Under the pieces are notes generated by a model. That model ran no database searches and was not told where the DNA came from. It was given only the letters and a program-made list of their open reading frames with translations. From Spatholobus suberectus (Eukaryota > Streptophyta > Magnoliopsida > Fabales > Fabaceae), in the NCBI GenBank assembly GCA_004329165.1, contig CM014729.1, forward strand, positions 43,488,370 through 43,552,369: DNA of 64,000 bases, read 5' to 3'. A program made the position numbers and the translations under genes. Shown piece after piece: positions 34,128 through 46,309 of this stretch (position 1 is its first letter; every line of letters starts with the position of its first letter).

Positions 34128-34670
34128 CCCTTTCATCTATTTTAATCAACCAAAACAATTCTATAGTAGTTTCCTAATGTTCCAAAACCATATCGGAACC
34201 TTCCTTTGGACACAAGCATGTGTCCAACAAGCTAATAATTGTTGGATCCTAGCCGATTTGAAATAGGGATCCAACCTCAATAAACATGCGGGAATCTCAT
34301 CCCAGCAGCTCCAACCTCAATAAGCATTGCTGAGAAATTTTTTTTGCCAATATCCATTATCTACTTATCCTTTAACGTATCTTTGTTCCTTGTATAATTA
34401 AATTCTTAAAGAATACTATTGTTCTATAAGTAATGCCAAATGAAATCTTTTTAGAAACTCTAGTACCAAAGAAACTTCATACTACACTTGTGGCAACCAG
34501 AAATAATGAATTAATAATATTCATGAAACCAGAAATAATGAAATATTACCAAAAATTGTTAAAAAATCGAAAAAGGTGCAAAAATGATCAAATTAGCATA
34601 CCACCGAGAATAATTTGTTAAATTGCTAAAATCCTTATTTTGTCAATTCAAATACCAGGATTGATAGAAA
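34128..34670. other. Downstream flank of the CIPK gene
   Basis: Contains the 3' UTR of the kinase gene (transcribed leftward). A near-duplicate phrase (CCAACCTCAATAAACATGCG / CCAACCTCAATAAGCATTGC) sits at 34270-34330. Nothing else recognised. Confidence 0.45.
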
Positions 34671-37600
34671 CTAACCATCCTTCTCTTCATCGAGAGGCTC
34701 GGCTTTCCAAACAATATCTTTCAGTCCAGCAGCAAGATTTTTGTAGAACTGCAAAGAAAGACAACTTAGTCCAAACGAGCTAATGAAAAAGGAAAAATTG
34801 TTTTGCAAGAACACATGGGGGAGAAGGAGAGGCTTTTTGTCCAGCCCACCTAAGCTGAATGGAGTTTTATATTGTGTTGGCCATATTGCTATCATAGCTG
34901 ACAGGATTCACTACCAAATATATATTTATAAATAACTGTGGAAGCAGGTGACATAATTCATATGTGGGAAACTAGGATAGTCCATGGCTGGCTACTCTTG
35001 GAACCACAAGACAAGTAGTGATAATGTAGAGATGGAGAAAAATACTGCTTTACTGGGTGAACACAACACAAGTAGTGATAGTGCACAGGTATTTATTTCA
35101 CTCCCATATTCAAATACATACATATTAATTTGTGCACTAAACTTACCTTGTGAAATTCCAGAGTATCTCCTTCAGACTTACGCAGCTCCACCATGTATAG
35201 TGAAGGGGCCACCTCTAAGATCTGGAAAGCAGCACTTAAAGCATTAGAAACTATGAAGCACCAATACTTCAATTTGCTTTACGTATCCATATTCGATACA
35301 TATCTGATACAGATACTCTTGAATACTTTACCGATATGTATCTGTAAAGTATCCAAACCTTTAAAAAATTTATGAAAATCCAATATAGTTACCTGTGAGA
35401 CATAAAAACATGTATAATACAGAAACATAGAAGCATTATACCTTGATGAATCAAAAATGGAAATTGTCTTCTTTATGGATGATTTTAAGAAAGGAATGAG
35501 ATTGATATTTTCTTTTTGTATACAATAGAAGTTATTTATGATTTTTATTTTGGTTTTAGTAATTTGCAAGGAGTATGTTCTTAGTTTGAATTTGTAAAAT
35601 TACAATTATATATTTATTATGTTTTATGAATTTTTACACATATCTAGTTATGTGTCTTATACGTATAGTATCCTATATATTATAAATAATCATATCGCCA
35701 TATCGGATACACATCGTATCAGATACAAGTATCGTATCTGTGCATCATAGATTAAAAATAGTCCCGAGTCCTGAATACAAACAAATTAATGTGAAGGACA
35801 CCCCAGATCATGAAAGCAAACTTTGAAAACATATACCTCAGTGGCTACAGATAGATGACCTTTCCGTCCAGTCTTTTCCCCTTGAATCTTTAACTGAAGT
35901 ACAGAATAAGAAACTTATTGCCATGTTATTATTGCTAGAAATTAGCCCCGACATGTATATTGAGTTATTCGCTAAATAGACAAGTTATATAGTATAGATT
36001 TTTTTACCTTACAGTTGTTCTTCTTAACATCAAAACCCAAGGGTCCTGCAGCTTGCTCAATTTTTGAAATTATTTCATCTGCTGAACATTTGGATGTGAA
36101 TCGTGTTTCCCTTTTAACTAGTCCCTAGTTGTCAAAAAATACAACTAACCTTAACCATTATATTCAAGAACAGCATTCCTGATTCATGCAACTTGTAATC
36201 AACAAATAGCATAACATGATAATGTGAAAAGGGAAAATGAAAAAAGAAAAGAACAGAAAATACATGTGATCTAATCACAATGTAATTTGATAAGTCCTCA
36301 CAAGACATTTCCTCAACCCATTCCATGTCAAGTTTCTAGGATGCCAACTTGCCAAGCTCAACTAAGAGAAAAGTATACAATTCATTTTCTTGTAAAGACA
36401 CACATACCATTTGCTTCTCAAAAAGACTACTAAGATTGAGGCCCTGAGATTTAGAGATAAGCTCAAAGGCATTCAGAGTCACAGGTGCCACAGGCCCCTC
36501 TTCACGCCTCTCCACGACAAGATTTTCTGAATCCTGTGTACCACAGTGAACATTGAGATAGAGGTTAGAATCCAAAGCTTTGATGAGCAAATTTAATCAA
36601 GATTAACAGCAATATCAAAGACTTACCGTAGATTCACTGAAAATAGAATTTACATCATCAAGACTAACATTAGCCTGTTCAAATACGGGAGGCTTATATC
36701 CCTTCTTGAACCAGTCATTCTCAATGACCTCAGCAATTGTAATCCGCTGTTTCGTATCATTAAAAGAAAAAGAGATACAGGTTGAGATTGAGAGAAGAAT
36801 ATGAATATTTGTTAAACACCAGATTTGTAGCAGAGTAGAATGAAATTAGAGAAAGAAAACACGAGGGCATACAGTGGCAGGATTGGGATCAAGGATTCTT
36901 TTGATTAGTTTCTTTGCACTTGAAGAGAACCATGGAGGACAAGTGAACTCAGCCTTGAAAATCTGTCAACCAAAATGTGAAAAAGAAAAGAAAAGAAAAA
37001 GAAACACACAAGGCAGCACTATCATGAAACAAAAAAATACGGAAGCACTGAAGGAAAAAATGCACCAATTACTTTACTTTTATTCAGATCAGGCTTCAAC
37101 TTAGTAATTTCCACAGCAACAGGTAACTTAACTCGTCTCCACAGGGAGTAGGGTAGCAGAAATCACAGTGGTACTAGTGTTTGGTGTTAACAAAAGACAA
37201 TGCATTGCGAGAAGCAAAACATGCTAAAGGTCATTTTGATTCACAAAAGTCAATATGGTGAGTTTTCTAGACAGCTTCATGACATTAAATAAATTATGCT
37301 TATTATCTAATTCGAGTAAATCACTATTTTAATCCCTGAAAGTGTATAGCGTTGTCATATTAGTCCCTGAAACTAAAAAAATTCTAAATAAGTTCCTGAA
37401 AGTGCAATTCGTCAATCACATTAGTCCAAAATTCAAAAAAATGTGTGACTTAAGTGATAATATTGACAAATGTTTAGGGACCAAAATGACTGTAAGTGAT
37501 TAAATTTAGAAACTTAGATAAAACAATTGGAAATTTCAAGGATTTGTTTGGAATTTCCTTAGTTTCAGGGACTAATATAACAACATTTTACACTTTTAGG

Positions 37601-38304
37601 GACCAAAACGGTAATGAGCATGCATGCATTCGTGAGAATTCCTTTAATAATTAGTTAATGCACTGCTTCAATTCTTATTGATTCTAATCCACCAAGATTA
37701 TAACAATAATAAATGTTTGAGAAGATCAAGTTGTTATGCTGTCCAACACCAACATCAGAATAATGTGAACTGAGTTCAGTCAGGGGAACAGAAAGAAAGA
37801 CACGGAATAAAAATCACCTTTTTATATAAAGCCGTCAGATTGTTTTCCTCAAAGGGCAAATAGCCAGCCATCAAAACAAAGAGAATAACACCACAGGACC
37901 ATAGATCAGCCTTTGCACCATCATAGCCTTTGTTGTGAATTACCTAGATGATAAGGAAGCAGTGATAAAAGAAAAATAAAAGGTTTATGAGAAAATAAGT
38001 TATGGTAACAAGCAGCAAAAGCTAATATACCTCTGGAGCAACATAATTTGGCGTACCGCATGTTGTGTGAAGTAGCCCATCTTCCTATTAACAATAGGTA
38101 ATCAGTTACCAATTGGACATAATTATATTTTCTCCTTTATCAAAAATTAGTCAACATACTCACCCGGAGTTGTTGAGGCAATGCACTCAATCCAAAATCT
38201 GATACTTTAAGCACTCCATTAGCATCAAGCAATAAATTCTCAGGCTTTAGTAGATAAAACAAAGGAACACGTTAATTTTTTATTCTTTTTCCTTCCTTCC
38301 CTCC

Positions 38305-38358
<54 letters not shown>

Positions 38359-41300
38359 TGAGTAAATACATTCCCTTTTTAAAAATAAATTCTTTCACTG
38401 AGAATGCATTACTAAATGTTCAGAAACCTATAATTTGAGCCCCACACCAGCACTCCCTCTTTGAAAAGAGAAACAAAGGAAAAATGTGAATGGTGCAAGT
38501 GGTACACACCTTTAGATCCCTATGGAAAACACCTCTACTATGACAGTAATCCACAGCACATATAAGCTGTTGAAAATATTTTCTTGCTTCATCTTCCTTC
38601 AACCTCCCACCGCGTGCCTGGCTCAAGTTAATAGCAACAAAAGCACCAAAATAGAAGAGTTATATAATGACCAAGCTAATAAACAGGACTCTGACCTTCA
38701 GAAGTACACGGGCAAGATAAAAACTGCCTTACAATTTTATCAAACAGCTCCCCACCCGTCACCAATTCCAATACAATGTATATCTTTGTTTTGCTAGCCA
38801 TTACCTACACCAGGATTACTCATTTACAATGCAGTTAAGAAAGACTGAAAGATAAAAAAAAAACTTGGGAAAATATGAAAACAGAAATAAATGATACAAA
38901 ATGTAAAGTATTTGGTTGCAAGCATTCACTGCCTTCTAACCTCATACATACGGATGACATTTGGGTGTCTAATCAGTTTCATTGTTGATATTTCTCGTTT
39001 AATCTGCATATCAGCGAACAACAGAAAATATCAGGATAGACTAGAGTATCCATGCTTCAAAGAAAACACTAAAAAATATAGCACAAGATAAGTTGTTCAC
39101 ACCAGGATCTATTATGGCCGTGCTACCCATGCCAAAGTGTGGAGAGACTCACCAACAATGTTAAGAGTTAAAATTTAACTCCAAAACTTTTGTTTTCCAA
39201 TATCACACAAAACACGCAGAATAAAACCTAAATCATTGACCTCTATAATTGTTACCACAACACTTAAAACAATAATATAGCAAGTGATACTATTAATTAT
39301 TTTCTTATTAATAAGAATATGAGATATATAATCAATTAAACAAATGCTTTATAAAATTAATCAGGATTAAATCAAAATAATTAATAATAGGACTAAATGG
39401 ATATGGAGATGGACAAGAAAACCTTCCCAGAGACCACCCTTGTTTTGGTTGGAATAATGTCAAAAAGAAGGTTGACCATTAAAGAAATGGTAAAACGGGC
39501 TTTTATTGCTCATGGTAGTCCCAGGTAGTTCATTCGTTAATATTGCTGATCGGGTCAATTACAAGAGAATGAGTTAAGAGGTTAAAAGGGTATCAAATGA
39601 GCTTGGACAAGAGTTTTGGGAAGATCTAGCAACCAAAAGGACTAGCATAAGGCAAAATAAAGGAATATCACAAACTCTATAATGTAGCACAAGTTTTAGA
39701 GTGAGATTTCACAATAGGGAATGTAATTAGATTTGGGTCATTTTATGGTATTTCAACACTTTATGTCATTATTTTGAAAGCGGCCTTAACTTCAATATGG
39801 GTCTTGAACCAACAGCTTTGGTTGAGTTTGAATTTATAATTGAAAACTTTTGAAAATTTTCCCTTCATTCTTAGGGAACTAGTTCTGCACTTACCAAAGA
39901 ACCATCTTTGTGGAGTTTAACCTGCACTTGAGTTCTTGATCCTCTATAATCAACACGTCCACATCTCTCAAGTCTGTTTTGGAAGATCTTTGGCCAAGTT
40001 TATCAAATTGGTTTGTAGCTTTTGATGCCGAATACCTCTTGGGTTCTTGTCAGGACCACACTGGTTTCTTTCAATGCAAGTGAAGAGACTTGCATCAAGT
40101 TTGGGAAGATGTTTTAGAGGGGAATGTTCGTTTCTTAGACGCCTTTCCTCAACCCTGGAATCTCTCTATCTGGCCCATTAATTTTGATTTATCCACAGCT
40201 ATATTTGGACTTTGCTGGTTTCACTTTTGTAAAAGTTTGAGCGATCGAGACACGACAAAGATCCTCTCTAGTTTTTTAAAACCGGATAAAATCTTAGTCA
40301 TAGTTTATTTTTAATATTTAATAATTTTAATATATCAAAGATAATAAAAAATGCATGAATAATTAGATTTATTCAACTATACATTCTCTAATTTTTTATA
40401 ACTTCGAGAATTTAGACCCTCTACAGTTTTTTTTGAAACTGGATGGATCTTCACCCTTAAAATATTAAAGATTGTATTATAAAAAAAATTATAAATAACT
40501 GTGGGTTATGAATACAAACCACTGAATCCAAACCAGTTTTCTGAAAACCGGACCTGACCGGCTAGTCGGACCGGAAAACTGGTGAACCGATCACTTGACC
40601 AGTTCAAATAAATCACAAAACTAGCCTGAAGAAAAACCGGTCAAAGAACCGGAAAACCAGTCAAAAATCGGTCAAAACCGCTCAAAAACCGGTTCATAGG
40701 AGTCAAAGAAAAATACTTAATATAATATTATTTTGATTTTTTTCTTAAAAAAATAAAAACCAACCTAAAGTATTTATCGTTTTTTTTTTATTTTAAATAT
40801 AAACTTATTTTTATTAATAAATGTTGATGTGTATAATTAAAAATTATACTTAAGTATCATGATATATTTGATTTGTAATTTTGTAAATATTGTAAATGTA
40901 AAAAATTTATAAAATTATGTTTTATTTTTAATTTTTAGTATTATAAAATTATGATATTATGTTTTCTTAATATTATTTTATGTATTATTTAATTATTATT
41001 ATTATTTTATTAATACCGGTTTGACCACGGTTCAATCACGATTAAATCATTAAATCTTAAATCAGTGCTTTAACTGGTTTAATGACCGGTCCAATTTTAA
41101 AAATATAGATCTAAACTACACAGGGTGCAGTTTTTATTTATTTATTTTTTCGATACATAACGGGTGCAGTTTTTACATGAACTCAAGAGGTCCAAGGATC
41201 CATATTCGACATATGTACTCTGAGTAGAAGCAGTTCAGAAACAGTAAACTGTTTATTTTGTGCTTTAATATGTTATTTCCAATTCGTAACAAATGATTAG

Positions 41301-42959
41301 ACAGCTTTGCTGTGGTTTTCACTTTTTCATGTCCTTTTTTATAGGTTTTTTCCCTCAACTATCCTTTTCCCTTTCTTTCATTAAATTTCTTTGTTTATTT
41401 ACACAAAATAAACAAATCCAATAAAATTGACTATACCCTTATTTATTTTAACGTTATAAAATAACTAACCTACTTTTCAATAAAATAATTTCAATGTAAA
41501 TCTATTATTATGACTCATTAATTTAGGCACATATTCTAATTTAATTTAATTATTCAAATTAATTTTATAAAATCAATTCTACCCATTTTTAAAACAAATG
41601 GCTCCATGTACTGATTGTACTACATATACTAGTTGTGTGTTCGGTTCCGCTTGGAAATGAAAATCGGCATAAAATAATCTCAAAGACAGAACACTATTTT
41701 CAAACCCGCTCAGAAGACGACAAACTGTACTTTACACATAAGCTTGCAAACTTGACATCTGCCGATTTGACTTCCATTTCCTAACCCAATTTCTTACAGA
41801 GTAAGGAAACAAAGACTTAAAAAAAAAAAAAAAAAAAACCAAACGTGTGAATCCTTTCGTGATTTCCTAGAAACCCAAAACATTAACCCCTAACTCCAAA
41901 ACAACAAACTAAAAAAAACCCGAAAAAGACAATTCACATTACGCCAAATCACGTCATTCATAATATTCATTCATCAACCCAAAACAAATAATACTGATAA
42001 CAACCACAAAACTCTAATCAAAAAATTAAAATTAAAAATTTTTAAATTTAATTTATATGTATAATTTTTTCTTTTACACAAACATTCATCCTACCATTAC
42101 ATCATCATATACATTAATATTAATATAATAATTAAACTCAATTTATTATAAAAATGTATTATTAATATAACCAACATAATTTTCAACGCAAAATTTTTTA
42201 TTTTGGGTAAATAGTGTTTGTAAAGAGTTTTTTACCTTATCATTTTTCAATTAACAATAAATTTATTAACTTTTACAATAATTATTTTAAAAGATATATC
42301 AATAATAATTTTTGATTAATTTATAATATAAAATTTTGTATAGAAATTGACCTCCTTTATTTATCCATTTCTTAACAAGAAGAGCCTAACAATAACGAAG
42401 AGAATAATAATAATAATAATAAAGAAAAAAGAAGGACAAATAGTAAAGATTTAATACATCCACAAATCCTGAACTTTTAAAAATTTTTTAATTATGTCTC
42501 TAAATGAAAAAATTTGTAATTAAATTCTTGACCTTCTAAATTTTTATAATTGAATTTCTGGAATTAATAAAAAGGTCACAAATTGTAAACTTTTTGGAAA
42601 TTCCAAATCCTCATAAGCTAATTCTATGAATCTAATTACAAAAATTTAAAAGATCAATCATTTAATTACAATTTTTTTTTAATTTAAAAACTTAATTAAA
42701 AATTCCTAAAAATTTCATAGACGTATGAAACCAATAGTAAATATTCAAAACGAGAAATTACCTGGGCAATCATTTTGTGCTTAAGAACTTTTTCCTTGTC
42801 GAGAATCTTGATGGCGACGTTCTCTCTGGTTTCCACGTGCCTCGCGAACTTCACCTTGGCGAAATTGCCCTCGCCCAGGGTCCGACCCAGTTCGTACTTC
42901 CCCACACGGGTCCTGCTGTTCCCACCACTGCTGCTACCGTGCCCCGAACGTGACGTCAT
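34671..42959 (-). CDS. CIPK23: CBL-interacting protein kinase, closest to CIPK23, 14 exons, 454 aa
   Basis: Exons 5' to 3': 42762-42959, 38941-39003, 38733-38804, 38510-38617, 38164-38244, 38031-38084, 37818-37943, 36873-36962, 36627-36746, 36408-36533, 36008-36124, 35837-35893, 35147-35221, 34671-34748. Every intron is GT-AG and every junction falls between codons. The Ser/Thr kinase domain (about 21-275) has the Gly-loop LGEGNFAKVKF, Lys51, HRD 143-145, DFG 163-165 and APE 190-192. The NAF/FISL autoinhibitory, CBL-binding motif starts at Asn325 (NAFELIS), followed by the PPI phosphatase-binding region. CIPKs are recruited to membranes by calcium-loaded CBL proteins; Arabidopsis CIPK23 phosphorylates the potassium channel AKT1 and the nitrate transporter NRT1.1. 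The N-terminus and VVERREE stretch before NAF resemble CIPK23 more than CIPK9, judged from memory. All key residues are present, so it should be functional. Confidence 0.93.
35251..35750. mobile_element. hAT-like MITE in the CIPK intron between exons 13 and 12
   Basis: Ends CTATGAAGCACCAATACTTC and, from the right, CTATGATGCACAGATACGAT. Flanking 8-mers ATTAGAAA (35243-35250) and ATTAAAAA (35751-35758) match at 7 of 8, the duplication length of hAT elements. The arms carry several GATACA/TATCGGATAC units. Confidence 0.72.
37316..37616. mobile_element. Inverted-repeat MITE in the CIPK intron between exons 8 and 7
   Basis: Left GTAAATCACTATTTTAATCC...AGTCCCTGAAACTAA pairs with right (reverse complement) GCTCATTACCGTTTTGGTCC...AGTCCCTGAAACTAA. 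Boundaries approximate. Confidence 0.65.
38290..38352. repeat. Compound microsatellite (CT)n(CA)n in a CIPK intron
   Basis: CCTTCC-type start, about ten CT units, then about fourteen CA units, in the intron between exons 5 and 4. Likely polymorphic. Confidence 0.92.
40510..41105. repeat. CCGGTT-rich transposon-like element
   Basis: Dense AACCGGT and CCGGTCAA units at 40,540-40,705 face ACCGGTTTGACCACGGTTCA and AATGACCGGTCCAATTT at 41,015-41,095 across an AT-rich centre. I recognise this style as a dispersed plant repeat; ends and duplication are not resolved. Confidence 0.5.
42449..42733. mobile_element. Inverted-repeat MITE near the exon 1 donor of CIPK
   Basis: TTTAATACATCCACAAATCC matches the ends of the elements at 5280 and 6116, and its right arm TTTTAATTTAAAAACTTAAT pairs back. 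It ends about 30 bases from the splice donor of exon 1. Confidence 0.55.
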
Positions 42960-43313
42960 CTTTCCCTTCCTCCCTTCCCTTTCTCTCTCAACAGCAACCG
43001 TTTTCTCTCTCTCTCTCTCTCTCTATGAATATCAAATCCTCTTCTTCTTGAGCGGCTGCCACACCCGGGACTTGGCCACCTTCATTTTCCTCTCCTTTTT
43101 TTTTCCTCTTTCGAATCTAACGAAGGAACCGCGCCGAAGAGACCGTTGACCGTTGGATCTCGGTGATTCAATCGCGGCGGTTGAAGAGGAAAAGGTTTGG
43201 TGAGTTGTTGACCGTTGGATTGAAGGAGCACTCCATGAGTTCTGATGAATCAGAGGAAGATGAAAATTTCGGAGAGACACGGGAAAATGGAGCTTCCAGG
43301 GAAACCAGACGCC

Positions 43314-43360
<47 letters not shown>
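42960..43360 (-). promoter_or_regulatory. 5' leader and probable core promoter of CIPK
   Basis: Upstream of the ATG is a GA-rich tract on the coding strand (CT repeats at 43,004-43,024 on the plus strand). A (TA)n microsatellite at 43,319-43,351 lies about 370 bases upstream and could act as the TATA element. No cDNA evidence. Confidence 0.4.
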
Positions 43361-43499
43361 TTCCTTCTCTCGCTAATAAGGAAACGAGTTAAAGTTGTGG
43401 ATTTCGGATTTTTTTTTTTTCCTTTTTGCTCGGGTATGGTACTTCGGTTTGAATCTGGAGAAGACTCGAACGTGTTGGAAGAGGAAAAGTCGAGGTGAA

Positions 43500-45805
43500 T
43501 GAATGCGCGAGGGAGGGCTGTGTGGGATTGATTGCGAACGAGTAAATTAGGAATTTGATTCTTGGAGTATTACCTATCTCTTAAATGGTTATTAAATAAT
43601 GAAATTATATAACTAATTTTTAAAGTATTAGAAAATATGTAATAGAGTCTTTTAAGTATGGATATTTTTTTTAAATTAGTCTCTCTTCAAAAACTAAATC
43701 AATAGATATTTAATATTTTAGAAATTATTTATATAATTTTATTAGTTTAAGAATTATTTAACAAAAATAATATTTTAGAGACTAAATTAATTATTTATTT
43801 AATTACGAACAATTATGAATATATTTGAATTAAAGTTCAGAAATGATTTTTGTGAATTTTAATGTATAGTAGCAAATTTTAATGTACAAAATAAAAAAAA
43901 AGAATTTATTATTTTAATAGTAAAAATACTTTTAAATCCTTCTAACTAAAATTCAAACATGCTTTATGTTGTTTATTATAGTCCGATTAGTGTTCACGTG
44001 GGGAAGGCACATCTGGCTAGTCATGCTACGAAGCGCCACTCAATTGAAAAATTATTTTTTGACTGTAGGATATGTTAGATTTTGATCACGGATTTGGAAT
44101 TTCTGATGAAGTGTTATGTTAGTTTTGTCGTTTAAGGAAAGCGTGTCAAATTAAACAATAACTAGTATTTTTAACTTGTATGGGAACAGAATAAATATTT
44201 ATTTTATATAATTTAAGTTTATAATAAATAAATACCTTAAATATATAAATTATATAAATAAATATTTTTAATATAGAAATTATATTTTAAATTTATAATA
44301 AATAATTATTGTGACACAATATTAATTTTTAATTATTGATTTTTAAAAAAAAAATTAAAATTCAATTTAGAACTAAAGATATTAAAAACAACAGATTAAA
44401 AGAGATAAGAGATTAAAAAAGTTATAAAAATACTCATTGAAAAATGATAGATAAAACACTCTCATTAAAGAATAACAGTTAAAAATGCTCTCGTTTAATA
44501 TAATTGTTATCATTTAATATATAGGGTAGATATCTTATTTGCTTGTAACCCATTAGGGTTATTTTAGTGGTGAAGAAGTTCAGGTAATATGTATGGGGGT
44601 CATGTGTACTAGCCTTAGTTTCATCATTATACACAAAAAAATACCTTATTTGCTCGTCATGGTTGTAGTAATAATTAAATATGCTAGAAGTTAGCATGCT
44701 ATTGGTTAGAGATTATTCGTTTTTTAATGAGAAAAAAAAAGATTATTCTTTTTTTATTATTTTTCTAAAATATGAACAAGAAAAGTAATTATTTTTCTGA
44801 ATATCAAACACGCAATTGATAAGACATCCTTTTCTAGAGTATTGTAATTGGAAAGTAAATTATTCATTTACAGTTGTACACTACCAATCGCCTCAAAATT
44901 ACGAAGAAGTAATGATTTACTTTTATTTAATAAATAAGTTTATTGTTCTTAAGAGGAAAGATGATTTTTGGTTTATTTTTAAGATATATTATTTTATTAT
45001 TATTTAATATTTTCATATTTTGAAATTATTATTATCATTATTACCATTTAAATAAATATTTATCATTTAATTGCGCGTCATGGTTGTAATTAAATAAATA
45101 TGCCTAGCATGTTATTGCTAACACATGGTCAGACTATTCATTTTTTTAACCCTTTTATTGAAAAAATTAACAACAAAAATTATTATTTAAAAAAGGATAA
45201 ACCAAACAAACAGTTAATATCATATATTTTTTCATAATAATAAATTTTAATTTCTATCCACCATTATTGGAAAAATTATTACATTATCAACCAATCGCAA
45301 ATAATAGTATATATGACTTCATGGTAATTATTGTAAAAGTCAACTCACTTATCTTACATGTCAATTTGTATTTGGATGATAGTGTAAAAACCCTTTACAA
45401 TGTCACTACATACATTATTTACTCTTTCTTATATGTAAATAAAATAGACTTGAATATAATTATTAAAATAATATTTAATGTTATTAATATAGTATTTATA
45501 GAAAATACATAAATAAATAGATTTTTTATAATATTAATTATTGTATTTATTAAATATAACATGTAATTAATTTTAATAGTATTGTTAAATATTATATTAT
45601 TAAAAATGATATATTTATTAAATTTAATAAATATAATATATAATTATTAAATAGTTGACTTTTTAGGTACATATATGTTAAATTCTGTTATCAAATGAAA
45701 AATAGTTACTACCAAATTTAATACCTATATATACATATTAATTGTTTAGTTTATAAAACTTATTTTAGAATAAAAATCAAATATATTAATATATAATATA
45801 CATAA

Positions 45806-45847
<42 letters not shown>

Positions 45848-46304
45848 TAATTTTTATCATTGATTATTATTTGAAATAATAATTATTAATTCTTTTTAAA
45901 TTCTACCATATACTTACAATTTTGTTATTTATAATTATTATTTTCCATAAGACATATTTTAAAGTAACAAATAAAATAGTAAAATAGATTTGACAACAAG
46001 TATTAAATTAGTATTTATATAAATATATAAATAAGAAAATTTTCCTTATATAGTATAAATTATTATATTTATTAAATATATCATATAATTAACTGCAATA
46101 ATATCATTAAATATTATATAATTATTAAATTTAATAAATTAATATATATTTTAAAGCAAAATAAATTTACATTAATATAGTATATATTAATTGGTATATA
46201 CAAATATAATAATTTATCTCTTAATTTCTATCCTTATATTTTATTTCACATAAATTATTATGAATTATTTTAAAGTTAACTATATTTAAAAATATTTTTT
46301 AATT
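43500..46304. other. AT-rich spacer upstream of CIPK
   Basis: No gene recognised. A short segment (CGTCATGGTTGTA...TAAATATGC) occurs at 44,650-44,730 and again at 45,070-45,150. A degenerate family A MITE lies at about 45,272-45,422 (GTAATTATTGTAAAAGTCAA, GATAGTGTAAAA). (TA)n at 45,810-45,845. Confidence 0.5.
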
Positions 46305-46309
46305 ATTAT

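Larger units (their letters stand above)
39004..42761 (-). other. Intron 1 of the CIPK gene, 3.76 kb, repeat-loaded
   Basis: By far the longest intron of the gene. Contents in plus order: an uncharacterised, less AT-rich insert at about 39,400-40,300 with no recognisable protein; a CCGGTT-rich element at 40,510-41,105; a poly(A) run at 41,819-41,839; a weak relative of the family A MITE at about 42,190-42,345; and an inverted-repeat MITE at 42,449-42,733. Confidence 0.7.

Noticed and set aside
38420..38626. Separate small kinase fragment
   Set aside because: It is exon 4 of the CIPK gene read into the flanking introns, not an independent gene.
5280..42733. CRISPR array
   Set aside because: Short repeats here are inverted-repeat transposons or microsatellites with irregular spacing, in a plant genome.
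43163..43498. 111-codon plus-strand open frame upstream of CIPK
   Set aside because: Contains a translated TA microsatellite and lies in the probable kinase promoter; no family resemblance.
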